DNA of 64,000 nt from Homarus americanus (GCF_018991925.1 NW_024744357.1:3047706-3111705), one strand, 5' to 3'; shown: positions 36,400 through 49,913, counted from the first letter of the stretch. The notes: a model not told the origin generated them from the sequence alone. A program made the numbers and translations.

Positions 36400-38500
36400 A
36401 ATTCCAGTGCTGAATGGGATATTCTCAACACTATCATGACAAAAAACCTGCTGAGAGACCCTCGGCCAGATCGAAAGAATACATCACGACTGGTTTAATG
36501 AAAATGACTCAGCAATCGATGTACTCGTCGATGATAAACATGCTGCTTTTACTGACTGGCAGAACAACCCTCAATCTCTGACCAAAGCTGATACCTTCCG
36601 CAAGAAGAAAGCGGCGGCCCAGCGGGAACTTCGCAATCTAAAGAACGACTGGTTTAAAAATAAAGCATGTGAAACACAAAAATTTGCAGATCATCAGAAG
36701 ATGCGCCAATTTTTCAATTCCACTACAGCCAATCACGAGTGGCGCAGCCCCCCCTCTGCTCATCTGACGGTAACTCAATAATTAAAGACGATGAAGGCCT
36801 CCTTCAGCAATGGAAAGAGCACTACCATTCACTGATCAACCGAAACACCGATGTGGATGTCCTGACCACCCAGTAGGTCCCTCAGCATCCAGAGCTGACC
36901 CATCTCGACTATCCTCCATCCCTAGATGATGTAGCAACTGCCATCAAACACATTAAAAATAACAAAGCCCCAGGGCCTGATGGAATCCCAGCCGAGGTGC
37001 ATAAAACAGGAGGACCTCTGCTTACCAAGCTTTTAAAGATGCCTCCATCGTCAATATTTATAAGAACAAGGGAGACCGGTCAGACTGTGGCAACTACCGC
37101 GGGATCTCTCTGCTGTCTGTAGCCGGCATGATTATCGCCCGAGTCCTCCTAAACAAGCTTCTTCCTGAGGCAGAAAACTTCCTCCCATATCATAATGTGG
37201 CTTTAGACCATTATGTGGCACCACTGACATGATCTTTGACGACCGCCAGATACAGGAAAAGTGCAGAGAACAGCGTTTTGACCTGCACATGGCTTTCATC
37301 GTCCTAACCAATGCCTTCGATTCAGTCAACAGGGAAGCCCTTTGGTGGATCCTCAGCCGTTTTCGCTGAACACGAAAATTCATCGCCATTGTGAGGCAAC
37401 TCCACGATGGCATGAACGGCAGTGTCTTGCACAATGGCACCCAGTCTGAGTTCTTCTCCATCTAAACGGAGGTTAAACAAGGGTGTGTACTGGTACCAAC
37501 TATCTTTTCAATTTTCTTGGCTACCTTCCTTACTCGTGCCAACGCCAATTTAGCCGGCGGGTTGGACATCGAGTACCGCATATTGGGTCTTTTCAACATA
37601 AAACGACTCCAGGCAGGAACAAAGGTGTCCGCAGCTTCCATTACCGAGCTTTAGTATGCAAACCTCACCCTCGCCGCTCACACTGAACGCAACCTACGCA
37701 GATCCTGAACACCTACGCAGATGCGTATGCACACTTCGGCCTTGGGGTGAATGCATGTAAGACTCAGATTCTCTTTCAGCCTGCCCCTGGTTCATCCACA
37801 CCTCCTACATCCATCCAGCTTAATGTTACTACCTTCTCTAATGTTACCCACTTTCGGTATCTCGGCTGCCACCTGTCCACCACCACAGACATCAATGAAG
37901 AAATTCAGCATCAGATCAGATGTGCTTCTCAAGCCTTTGGAAGACTCCGAAACCGTGTCTTCAGCTGTAGGGAGTTGAAATTATTTGCAAAGTTACACTT
38001 ATATAGAGCAGTGGTCTTCCCCACCTTGCTCTATGACAGCGAGATATGGGTCACATACGGGAGGCACCTCAAGGCACTTGAAAATTTTCACCTACGTAGT
38101 GTATGTTCCATCCTCCGAGTTCGCCGGGAAGACAAGAGAACAAATACCAGTATTCATGCTGACACGAACTGTAGATCATCCAGGCTACCATTATCCATGG
38201 ACCACTATACTGGATTGGCCGTATGGGCGATAGTAGACTGCCAAAGTAACTACTTTATTCACCTTACGAATCGTAATCGTAACATTGTGTGGACAACTGA
38301 AAAGATAAAGGATAGTCTTAAGACAAACCTGAAAAATTGCCAAATCGACCTCCTCACCTGTGAGACGATTACTCCACTCGTAACGCTTGGAGGAGCACCA
38401 CCCAAGAAGGTGTCAGTACTTTCGAGTTAGCCCGACTGCATAACTAGGCAGACAAGCGCCAACGCCGGAAAGACGCTGCCGCCGCCCCTCCTGCACTAGA
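36400..38500 (+). pseudogene. Reverse transcriptase and C-terminal region of RTE-like LINE, copy 1
   Basis: Recognisable pieces: RKKKAAAQRELRNLKN (~36600), IKHIKNNKAPGPDGIPAEV (~36945), NYRGISLLSVAG (~37090), MAFIVLTNAFDSVNREAL (~37290), LHDGMNGSVLHNGTQSEF (~37405) and the C-terminal block MNACKTQILFQPAPGS to the end (37747-38430). Motif A reads FIVLTNAFD where F-x-D is expected, so the first catalytic aspartate is valine. Motif C reads YANL, lacking one codon of YADD. About 50 bp are missing near 37030 compared with copy 2. Several stops and frameshifts. Not functional. Confidence 0.88.
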
Positions 38501-38689
38501 TGTAGCCCCCTACATGTGCAACATCTGTGTACGACCCTGCCGGTCCTGTATCGGCCTCTTTAGTCACCCCAGAACTCACCAACCTAGGTGACATCCTTAA
38601 TAGCTCATATCATCGTATCATAGCTGGATGATCTTCATACTCGATTCCGAGTGACAGCAAAGTAATAGTAGTAGTAGTAGTAGTAGTGA

Positions 38690-38691
<2 letters not shown>

Positions 38692-38739
<48 letters not shown>

Positions 38740-38764
38740 ATAATAATAATAATAATAATAATAT
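38692..38764. repeat. (GT)n followed by (AAT)n at the 3' end of LINE copy 1
   Basis: GT repeat 38692-38735, then AAT repeat 38736-38764, directly after the (TAG)n tail of the element. Confidence 0.96.
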
Positions 38765-40326
38765 TTTGATACAGTAATAATAGTAATTAATGGTGTATTG
38801 AAAATACATGGTAACTAAAGGCTGAAAGTAGTTAATAAATATTGATGATAAAATTTACTTATTTTTGGAATTGGGAAATGTGTCACTTGATTGACGAAAG
38901 TTTTCAGAATAAAAACAGGAGTAACATTGTGTGTACATGCAAATTAACTACACAGATCAGGGAGTAATCTCGGTGGTTATAGTGGGTCTTGTAAATTGTT
39001 CTGTGAGTTGATAATGCTGACAACAAGATCCTTCCCTCGGTACGAAAGTTTTTGCACCCAGGAGCTAAGGGCAGTTCTGGCAACTTCCTCCTCCCAGCTG
39101 GTCACATCTGTAGATTTTTTTGACGCCCATCACGTGGTCCTGGCAGGTCTTTCAGCTCACTGGGGTGCTGGAGAGAGTTCTTGTTTTGCATCTGATGTAG
39201 TTGTGAGTCCTCACTTGTCACCTGACTCACCTGGTGTAGTTGGGAGTCTTGATCGAGGAGCACTAATTTATCACTATCTAACACTTGTTTATTATTTTCT
39301 AGTTAAATTTGTCACACCTGCATATCAGCTTTGATCGTCAATCTCTGCACTATATTGTTGGTGGGAGGATAGGGATAAATCCTGGTAGGGAGAGGATATA
39401 GAGGGGGAATGAGGAGGCGGGACAGGCTGTCCCAGGCAGCTCAGCGGTGTCAAGTATATCCATAGGGACTGAAGAGAAAGTGTGCGTGTGTGTGTTTGTA
39501 AGGATTGCGCTTTGTGAATGTGTGTGTAGGGATCGTGTTCTGGGTTATTCCATGTTAGTGGGGGTGTTCAATAGCTGTGTGTTTATGTGGATGGTCATTT
39601 ATCTATGTGTATGTTTTTCCTGTAAGCATATGCATATGCTGTTGGCTAAATTAGTCAACGCAGCGCCCACCATTCCTAACTTTACTGATGAACAATTTCC
39701 CCAAATTGACGGCGTGAGGAAAACTGTCTGTCGCAATATCCATATTTTTTCTTTCTCTATATGACTTTCATACCTTCCTGCCGGCCCAAACAGAATTTCC
39801 CCAGTCGTAGGGTGGTCTTTTTGTGAGCTGAAGTTTTTCAATTAAGCCTAGATCAGTCTTTCCCTACCTTTGGCTTTCTATAGTAGTACTATGAGGGATA
39901 GAAAGATAAATGCATATCTAGTTTTACCTCTAATTTTTTGCAAGGCCGAGAAACTTGTTTGACATTCCGCTTGCAAAATAACAGTATTTCTTATTTCCTA
40001 ACTTTTTGCACGAATTACACGGTTGGATGCGGCTCACGTCGGTAGAAATTAAGCAGATAACTCGTAAGGCAACAGAAGTTTTAACGAAATTCAGAGTCCA
40101 TGTCTTTTCTCTTGTCCATTTATCTGTTTGTATCTTTGTCAGACATACGATCCATTTAACAAAGACAAAGATATTTCCAATTTGGGTTGACAATTACTGT
40201 ACACAACCATGATAAAAAAAAATAGTTTCATCGCTAATTACTGAGACCTAGTGTTGTTATAAGGAAAATTAACACTATGCATTATTATTAGACTAAGTTG
40301 GAATCGATTCTTTTTTCTTTATGGAA
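38765..40326. other. Non-coding DNA, no feature recognised
   Basis: A 112-codon plus-strand frame at 38996-39334 and others have no recognisable motif. The palindromic string CACCTGACTCACCTGGTG-like near 39218 and some GTGT-rich sequence at 39480-39530 are the only structure seen. Confidence 0.45.
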
Positions 40327-41053
40327 GGACCAACCACAGACGGGAGGGGGAGACGAGAGTAGCTCCTTCCCCAGACCAACCACACACGGGAAGGGGAGAC
40401 GACAGTAGCTCCTTCCCCAGACCAACCACACACGGGAAGGGGAGACGACAGTAGCTCCTTCCCCAGGCCAACCACACACGGGAAGGGGAGACGACAGTAG
40501 CTCCTTCCCCAGACCAACCACACACGGGAAGGGGAGACGACAGTAGCTCCTTCCCCAGACCAACCACACACGGGAAGGGGAGACGACAGTAGCTCCTTCC
40601 CCAGACCAACCACACACGGGAAGGGGAGACGACAGTAGCTCCTTCCCCAGACCAACCACACACGGGAAGGGGAGACGACAGTAGCTCCTTCCCCAGACCA
40701 ACCACACACGGGAAGGGAGACGACAGTAGCTCCTTCCCCAGACCAACCACACACGGAAGGGGAGACGACAGTAGCTCCTTCCCCAGGCCAACCACACACG
40801 GGAGACGACAGTAGCTCCTTCCCCAGACCAACCACACACGGGAGGGGAGACGACAGTAGCTCCTTCCCAGACCAACCACACACAGGGAAGGGGAGACGAC
40901 AGTAGCTCCTTCCCCAGACCAACCACACACGGGAAGGGGAGACGACAGTAGCTCCTTCCCCAGACCAACCACACACGGGAAGGGGAGACGACAGTAGCTC
41001 CTTCCCCAGACCAACCACACACGGGAAGGGGAGACGACAGTAGCTCCTTCCCC
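40327..41053. repeat. 46-bp minisatellite, ~16 units
   Basis: Consensus ACCAACCACACACGGGAAGG + GGAGACGACAGTAGCTCCTT + CCCCAG. Starts at 40329 and 40375 fix the period at 46 bp. Units are very similar, and a few lack single G or C bases or 4-20 bp (for example near 40800). The minus strand lacks stops in all three frames, giving three overlapping ~235-codon open frames (VCGWSGEGATVVSP) that are not genes. Confidence 0.97.
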
Positions 41054-41500
41054 TGTTATCCCTAAAGATGATTATTTTTTCTCATGTTCCGTTATAATGA
41101 GCTAAAAACCTCACCGGTAGTCAGTCCTGTTTATGAGGGTTTGAATTCCCTTCTGTATATTTGTTCCTAAATGTTGTGTAGACGTTCAGTTCCCGGTTGG
41201 AGTGGAACTATGGGCAAATTTCTTAACGCCCCCTTGTCTCTGTCTATCCAACATTAATCAGGGACCTGTGTATATAAGAGGATCATGTTCCGGGGTAATG
41301 GCGAGCTGTCCGGTTTTCTTGGGTTAGTCCTTTACACTGAGTCATACACCTCTCCAACCCAGGGTATGGAAGTTGTGTTGGTGTACGCCTCTGTATCTTA
41401 GATGAATTTATACCTACTGTAAGTGTTCTTAAGGCCGGCCGTCCTGAAACACGAGTAGCAACCATATTGTATCTGTGCACAGCTATTTGTCTGGGTGGAC

Positions 41501-41502
<2 letters not shown>

Positions 41503-41559
<57 letters not shown>
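41503..41559. repeat. (GT)n microsatellite
   Basis: 57 bp of GT. Confidence 0.97.
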
Positions 41560-41562
<3 letters not shown>

Positions 41563-41632
41563 ATTAATCCATTTGTTGACATGATACATAAAATCCGGGA
41601 GAGGAAAATCCAAAGAGAAATCGCCTGCTCTC

Positions 41633-41657
41633 TGACGTCACAAACTCAGTGACGTCA
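41633..41657. promoter_or_regulatory. Two perfect CRE palindromes (TGACGTCA)
   Basis: TGACGTCA occurs at 41633-41640 and 41650-41657, start-to-start 17 bp. This is the consensus binding site of CREB/ATF bZIP factors. No promoter or gene is visible nearby, so function is unproven; a short local duplication could also explain it. Confidence 0.35.
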
Positions 41658-42369
41658 CAGATCAATACGTGTCGTGATTGGTTGGCGGCTACGTTACCGT
41701 TAATGAGTCCACTTACCCTAATTATTCATCTCCTGCACCATCTATCTTTTGTCCATATTTCGTCACAGACTAACTATTGGAGAAGTAAAGAAGGTCGAAC
41801 AATATTTATCCCAAAACTTAGTGATAGACATAGGTGGTGTTTGATCTGTTACCCAACCAAATACGACTGACTTCACCTGACCTACATACCTGTAATGCTC
41901 CCATATACGAAATTATAACGTCTAATCACCCTATCCTAATGGTCAAGAATACAGTATAGTGACAAACGTGTATGTAGTTCAATGTGTGTTGAACCTTAAT
42001 GATCATATGAACAGTTATTGTGGTATTAATTTATATGTTTAAGCTCTGAATATAACAGATCTGTTTTCTAAGTCTGTAAGTTAAGGCGCCACACTGCTGT
42101 TGGAGTACAATATTTTTCACCTAAATTCTCAGCTTGTATTTATATTTCTTAAGCAGTTTCTGAATCTGGCCTGTATTATTACTATGATGTATAATTAACA
42201 AAGAAACAGTGATGGTCATTAAATGCACAGATCATTAGATATCTTATCATGTCATTTAGTTATTATCAGATATTGTTAAGGAGCGACTCTCACACTGACG
42301 GAAGAGTAATCCCGTGATTCTGAGTAAAATTGAGTTAGTATTACAAAGTAAACTTTGAGAGTAAGTTAC

Positions 42370-42815
42370 AAAGTGAATACTAAGTGAATGTTAGTGAATA
42401 CACATGTTAGTGAATACAATGAAAGTTAAGTGAATGTTAGTGAATACAATGAAAGTTAAGTGAATGTTAGTGAATACGTACAGTGAATGTTAGTGAATAC
42501 AATGTTAAGTGAATGTTAGTGAATACAATGAAAGTTAAGTGAATGTTAGTGAATACAATGAAAGTTAAGTGAATGTTAGTGAATACAATGAAAGTTAAGT
42601 GAATGTTAGTGAATACAATGAAAGTTAAGTGAATGTTAGTGAATACAATGAAAGTTAAGTGAATGTTAGTGAATACAATGAAAGTTAAGTGAATGTTAGT
42701 GAATACAATGAAAGTTAAGTGAATGTTAGTGAATACAATGAAAGTTGAGTGAATGTTAGTGAATACAATGAAAGTTATGTGAATGTTAGTGAGTACAATG
42801 AAAGTTAAGTGAACC
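42370..42815. repeat. 30-bp minisatellite, ~14 units
   Basis: Consensus GAATGTTAGTGAATACAATG + AAAGTTAAGT, nearly exact from about 42490 to 42790, more variable at the left edge. Confidence 0.97.
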
Positions 42816-42959
42816 TGAGTGTATCCCAGTAAGATTATATTAAGTTGTATAACCTGGGGTAAAGAGGAACAAACTTAACAAGATCAATCTAAGTTACCCA
42901 GAGTTGTCCCGGAGGAATGAGTGAGTTACTGAGGTGGTGAGTGGCTCAGGAAGTCTTAT

Positions 42960-43320
42960 AGTGTCAGCTGCCTCTACTACTCTCCTGACCACACCACCTG
43001 CCTCTACTACTCTCCTGACCACACCACCTATCTGGACCACCCTCATGACCACACCACCTGCCTCTACCACCCCCTGACAACACCACCTGTCTCTACCACC
43101 CTCCCACCACACCACCTGCCTCTACCACCCTCCTGACCACACCACCTATCTCTACCACCCTCCTGACCACACCACCTGCCTCTACCACCCTCCTGACCAC
43201 ACCACCTGCCTCTACCACCCTCCTGACCACACCACCTATCTCTACCACCCTCCTGACCACACCACCTGTCTCTACCACCCTCCTGACCACACCACCTGCC
43301 TCGACCACCCTCCTGACCAC
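42960..43320. repeat. 30-bp minisatellite, ~12 units
   Basis: Consensus CCTGACCACACCACCTGCCT + CTACCACCCT. The minus strand is open in one frame (RRVVEAGGVV decapeptide), a consequence of the 30-bp period. Confidence 0.96.
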
Positions 43321-43367
43321 AGTAATAACTACTAACAGACTCAGCTAACCATGGTCTTACCCACAGT

Positions 43368-43585
43368 CAGCTGACAATGGCCACACATACAGAATTAGCT
43401 GACAGTGGTCACACATACAGAATTAGCTGACAGTGGCCACACATACAGAATTAACTGACAGTGGCCACACATACAGGATTACCTGACAATGGGTAAACAT
43501 ATAGAATTAACTGACAATGGCCAAACATACAGAACTAACTGACAATAGCCACACTTAGATTTAACTGACAGTGGCCACACACTCA
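43368..43585. repeat. 28-bp minisatellite, ~8 units
   Basis: Consensus CTGACAGTGGCCACACATAC + AGAATTAG. Starts at 43399 and 43427 fix the period. Confidence 0.93.
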
Positions 43586-43817
43586 TAGCAAATGGTGATA
43601 GTGTTCCAGAATTGTATTGAGGCAGCAGATCAATATATCTTAGTTGGTGATATGTTAACATTAACAAAGGAATTATACAGCTATAATTGGATAGTTAAGG
43701 ACTGGGTATAGATTGGATATATAAGGATTAGAGATAGATTTGTTAGTTAATGAGTGGAAATAGATTCGACGTTCAGAAGCGAGGGTAAATTAGATAGATA
43801 ATGAAGCAGGGTTATAT

Positions 43818-44122
43818 TAATGGTTGCCCCAAGGGCCACCTAGGTGTGAATTTGTTTAAGGTCTAGAAGCTGTCGCCAACACAACAACCCAGTGTCAAGG
43901 AACAGTCCGAGAAGACCGGACAACTCGCCAACTGCACTGGCTAACAATTACCCCGGAACACGATCCGCAAATCGACTAACATCCAGGTTTCAATTTACTG
44001 CTGGGTAGACAGAGGCAAATGACGTAAAGAAACTTGCCCACAGTTTCGCCCTGCCCAGGATCGTACCCGAGTCCACCATCTTGCGAGGCGAGCTTGCTGA
44101 CCATTACACCACAGGTCGCCAC
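43818..44122 (-). mobile_element. tRNA-derived SINE
   Basis: On the minus strand the 5' end starts GGCGACCTG and has a pol III A box (TGGTGTAATGG, 44111-44101) and a B box (GGGTACGATCC, 44068-44058) about 33 nt apart, as in tRNA genes. The body runs to about 43818 (ACCTAGGTGGCCCTTGGGGC near the end). It does not fold as an obvious intact tRNA, and the tRNA-unrelated body after the head is typical of SINEs. The source tRNA is not identified. Confidence 0.75.
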
Positions 44123-44154
44123 AAGGGGGATATATTAGACAATTGGGAAGCCAT

Positions 44155-44598
44155 AGTATAACACATGGTAGAGATAGTATAACACATGGTAGAGATAGTA
44201 TAACACATGGTAGAGATAGTATAACACATGGTAGAGATAGTATAACACATGGTAGAGATAGTATAACACATGGTAGAGATAGTATAACACATGGTAGAGA
44301 TAGTATAACACATGGTAGAGATAGTATAACACATGGTAGAGATAGTATAACACATGGTAGAGATAGTATAACACATGGTAGAGATAGTATAACACATGGT
44401 AGAGATAGTATAACACATGGTAGAGATAGTATAACACATGTTAGAGATAGTATAACACATGGTAGAGATAGTATAACACATGGTAGAGATAGTATAACAC
44501 ATGGTAGAGATAGTATAACACATGATAGAGATAGTATAACACATGGTAGAGATAGTATAACACATGTTAGAGATAGTATAACACATGGTAGAGATAGT
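44155..44598. repeat. 21-bp minisatellite, ~21 units
   Basis: Consensus ACACATGGTAGAGATAGTAT + A. A few units have GTTAG or GATAG variants. With a period of 7 codons, one frame on each strand is open (SITHGRD on plus, MCYTIST on minus). No other sign of coding. Confidence 0.97.
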
Positions 44599-45096
44599 TA
44601 ATACAGTAGCAACCTATAGCTTAATACAATAGCTACAAGAGTTGTTTGTTGTATTTTTAAATCAACTTTGCTTAAGGAAACTCAGAGAGATTAGAGCGGT
44701 AGATGTTGCTTTATGCCTTGATCGTTTTACTTTGAATTAATTGTTTTTCTATCAAATTCTTTTCGTTCGTTTACAAACACAGTGGAAAAATAATAAAAGT
44801 CTTATGTATGTATTCTGTTCATTTAATTGTCATTCCGTACAAAGTCTCATCCGTCCAAAATAACTTCCGTTCAAATTATCTTCCGTTGAAAACGTTTTCC
44901 GTCCAAACTGTCTTTCCGTCGTGACTGTTTCCGAGCCTCGTAAAAGCGGCTGATAGCTGGCGTAACACGCACTGTCGTGAACTGTACTCTCAAATTTTTT
45001 TTACACTTGTGGGGAAGCATTGCAGAGATGGAGGAGGGAAAGGAGGAAAGGAGTAGAGTACACGGAAGGGAAGGTAGTAAGAGCAAGAACAAAGTC
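44599..45096. other. Non-coding DNA with a short degenerate repeat
   Basis: At 44829-44925 the motif TTCCGTYCAAA recurs about six times at 16-19 bp spacing with variation. Otherwise unremarkable. Confidence 0.5.
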
Positions 45097-45440
45097 AGTA
45101 CTTAGGAGTCAGTGAGAGTGACCGAGAGTCAGTGAGAGTGACCGAGAGTCAGTGAGAGTGACCGAGAGCCAGTGAGAGTGACCGAGAGTCAGTGAGAGTG
45201 ACTGAGAATCAGTGAGAGTGGATGAGAGTCAGTGAGAGAGGCTGAGAGTCAGTGAGAGTGGCTGAGAGTCGGTGAGTGGCTGAGAGTCAGAGAGGCTGAG
45301 TCAGTGGGAGAGGCTGAGAGTCAGTGAGAGTGGCTGAGAGTCAGTGAGAGAGGCTGAGAGTCAGTGAGAGTGGCTGAGAGTCAGTGAGAGTGGCTGAGAG
45401 TCAGTGAGAGTGGTTGAGAGTCAGTGAGAGTGACTGAGAG
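45097..45440. repeat. 20-bp minisatellite, ~17 units
   Basis: Consensus AGTCAGTGAGAGTGRCYGAG. Left units read GACCGAG, right units GGCTGAG. A few units are shortened near 45270-45310. Confidence 0.95.
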
Positions 45441-45756
45441 AGTAATTAGCTAAAGTAAGAGAACTTTAAAGAGTAAGAGGAAATGAGATAAAAAGAGGGA
45501 GAAAAAGAGAGTGAGAGTAATTGAGTGGGACACTTAATTCGGTAAATTTTTCTTGTCACACCGTTCACTTTTAGCAAGTTAGAAATAAATTTTTCTAGTG
45601 TATTTGTGTGTGTTGAGACCGAATATGACCTTCCTTTTTGGCGGAAATTAGCCGGGTTTTTTTGCGATTTTTTTTTCGTTTGACGTTTTCCGAGAAAAAA
45701 AAAGTGTCTAAGCGACTAAAAAATACACAAAAAAAAACACTAGAAAAACAATAACC

Positions 45757-45780
45757 AACCCTAACCTAACCTAACCTAAA
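45757..45780. repeat. (CCTAA)n telomere-like string
   Basis: Four CCTAA units, the complement of the arthropod TTAGG telomere repeat. Too short to be a telomere. Confidence 0.85.
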
Positions 45781-45811
45781 CTAACTGACTCTCACCATAT
45801 GATGGAATCAC

Positions 45812-46035
45812 CTATTTCTTACCTTGTTGGCCTGGTTCTTGTTCGTCGTTGCATTCTGGGATTCTTACACAACGCCACATATATTGGTCTTTGCGATATT
45901 TCCATTCAGTCTTGCTCTTAGTACACTTTACTGAGGTTGGAAGAACACCACGCGATCGAAAAAATGCTATAGTTTCTTTTTTTTCCAAAAACTCGCACTC
46001 AGCTCCATATACATCAAGTGACACCCATCACAGAC
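45812..46035 (-). pseudogene. Possible ISXO2/Merlin-like transposase N-terminal exon
   Basis: A minus-strand open segment reads ETIAFFRSRGVLPTSVKCTK, then EWKYRKDQYMWRC, then VRIPECN. This resembles the N-terminal zinc-binding region before the ISXO2/IS1595-type DDE domain, found in Merlin transposons and related animal proteins (pattern: GLL, C-x2-C, Y-x-WRC, C). Here the second cysteine of C-x2-C is serine (CTKS), so metal binding may be lost. The segment ends in ACAAG followed by GTAAGA (donor at 45822-45817), a good splice donor, so it could be one exon. It opens after a TGA near 46035. No DDE domain is seen downstream in the window. It could also be a lone fragment. Confidence 0.45.
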
Positions 46036-46534
46036 TTCCATGGTCGAAACTGAACTTAAATTTCAAAATATGAGAGACCAAAAAGAATACTCGAATTTGA
46101 TTGGGCCAAAAATACCGCGAATTAATCCCAAAAACATTTTAATTGGTTTCAAAATCAAAAAGGCTTTTGATTGGCCGCGTGACGTGTACAGCAATGCATG
46201 CTCAGGATGATTTATGAAGGAGACGCAGGAGATACGCAGTGTTGGAGGAGAGGCAGACGATAATGGCGGGATGTTAATGGAAGAAAATAGAAAATATTTT
46301 GGAAAATCTATCTCCGTTATTATACATTTCCGCCGGTAATGTAATAGATGAAAATTATCTTATAATTAGACGTCTTATTCGAATATGATAATAGATTAGT
46401 GGTAGGAATGAACGGTGTGTAAAGAAAATAATACCTTTAATTCACTAGAAAAAGATGAACAGAAAGACGGGAAAATGAGAAAAATTAATAATAAAGAATA
46501 GGAAAAAAATACCTCTTTATTCTGTCCCTCTTTT
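46036..46534. other. Non-coding DNA, no feature recognised
   Basis: Contains three ATTGG (inverted CCAAT) strings at 46100-46175 upstream of the minus-strand exon candidate; whether they matter is unknown. Confidence 0.4.
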
Positions 46535-47140
46535 ACCTTCTTCATCCTCCCCTGTTCCTCCTCCCTCGTCATCCTCATACGTATTCCCCCTCTCTACTCC
46601 ACTCCTTCCATCCTCTCTTTTTGCCTCCATTTTGTTCGTCTCCTCTGTTCTCTCCTTTCATACATTCCTTCGTTCATTATTATTACCTTTTCTCTTTTTC
46701 GTCTTGTTCTTTCTTGTTATCCCTCCACTCCTACCCCCCACCCCCCTTCCCTCTATCTTTAATATTTTCTTCTCTCTCTCTCTCTCTCTCACAATTAGTA
46801 TTATATATTATTTCCTTTCTTTATTCTCACTTCTCCACTTCTTCCCATTCTTCCACCCTCCCACCCCCCCTCCTAGTTCTCCCTTTCTTGTTTTTCTCAT
46901 TTCTCTCCTCTTTTTCCTCTCCCTCCTCTCTTAAGTTTATCACCCCTCCCCTTCTCCCCTATCTTCCTCTCCTAGATCTTTCTGTCCTCCCTGCCGCCTC
47001 TTCTTTCATCTCCTAGGTCCCTCCCATCCCGTTCTTGGTCTCTCTCCTCCCCGTCTCTCTTTACTCCCCCTCACCTGATAGGTCTCGCTCTCTCCTCCCC
47101 CCCATCCCTCCCCGTCTCACCCCCCTTCGCCCTTTCCTAG
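46535..47140. repeat. Polypyrimidine tract
   Basis: About 600 bp of C/T-rich plus strand with a (CT)n core at 46769-46790. Long Ser/Leu/Phe open frames are compositional. Confidence 0.85.
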
Positions 47141-47214
47141 TCATGGTCACAAAGGGAGAGAGAGACACAGGCTGAGGTCTCTTGTCCTTCAACGATGTAA
47201 CCTTAATCGATGAC

Positions 47215-47470
47215 TGACACTGACCCTCCTACCTCCATTCTCACCCCCCCCTCACCTTACACACCCCTCTCTCCCCCTCACCCTACCTATTCTTCCCTCC
47301 CTCCCCTCACCCTACAGATTCTTACCCTTCCCTCCCCTCACCCTACACATCCCTCCCTCCCTTCCCACACCCTACATTTTCTTCCCTCCCTCCCTACTTA
47401 CTCTTACCCTTCCTATCAGCCCCTCACCCTAAACATTTTCCCCTCCGCCCCCTCACCTATGTGTCAACAT
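47215..47470. repeat. Degenerate ~25-30 bp CCCTCACCCTAC minisatellite
   Basis: The string CCCTCACCCTAC (or a close variant) recurs about six times between 47270 and 47440, separated by CTTCCCTCCCT-like spacers. Confidence 0.7.

Positions 47471-49881
<2,411 letters not shown>

Positions 49882-49910
<29 letters not shown>
49882..49910. repeat. (GT)n microsatellite at the 5' end of LINE copy 2
   Basis: 29 bp of GT immediately before the element, as in copy 1. Confidence 0.96.

Positions 49911-49913
<3 letters not shown>

Larger units (their letters stand above)
33967..38691 (+). mobile_element. RTE-like LINE, copy 1, near full length, decayed
   Basis: Shares homology over its whole length with 49911-54052. 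Order: a ~1.1 kb 5' region common to both copies (starts CACACAGG, TGAAATGCGT; later GGAACC(A/G)CT(C/T)TGCTCACCCC), an APE-type endonuclease (from ~35070, interrupted by an insertion), reverse transcriptase (~36400-37740), a C-terminal region (37747-38430), a 3' UTR and a (TAG)n tail at 38664-38693. The C-terminal pattern (ILRVRREDKRTN-like, then a CRS segment) and the simple-repeat tail fit the RTE clade. Many frameshifts, stops and at least three deletions relative to copy 2 make it inactive. GT arrays bound it on both sides. Confidence 0.88.
41060..42360. other. Non-coding DNA with (GT)n and two CRE palindromes
   Basis: Contains a GT array (41503-41559) and the paired TGACGTCA sites noted separately. 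No gene recognised. Confidence 0.5.

Noticed and set aside
38996..39334. 112-codon plus-strand frame
   Set aside because: No known motif or conservation evidence; cannot be separated from chance.
42960..43320. Regular 28-31 bp arrays considered as CRISPR
   Set aside because: Units are directly adjacent with no spacers, the genome is eukaryotic and no cas genes are present.
46621..47016. Ser/Leu/Phe-rich frames
   Set aside because: Caused by polypyrimidine composition.
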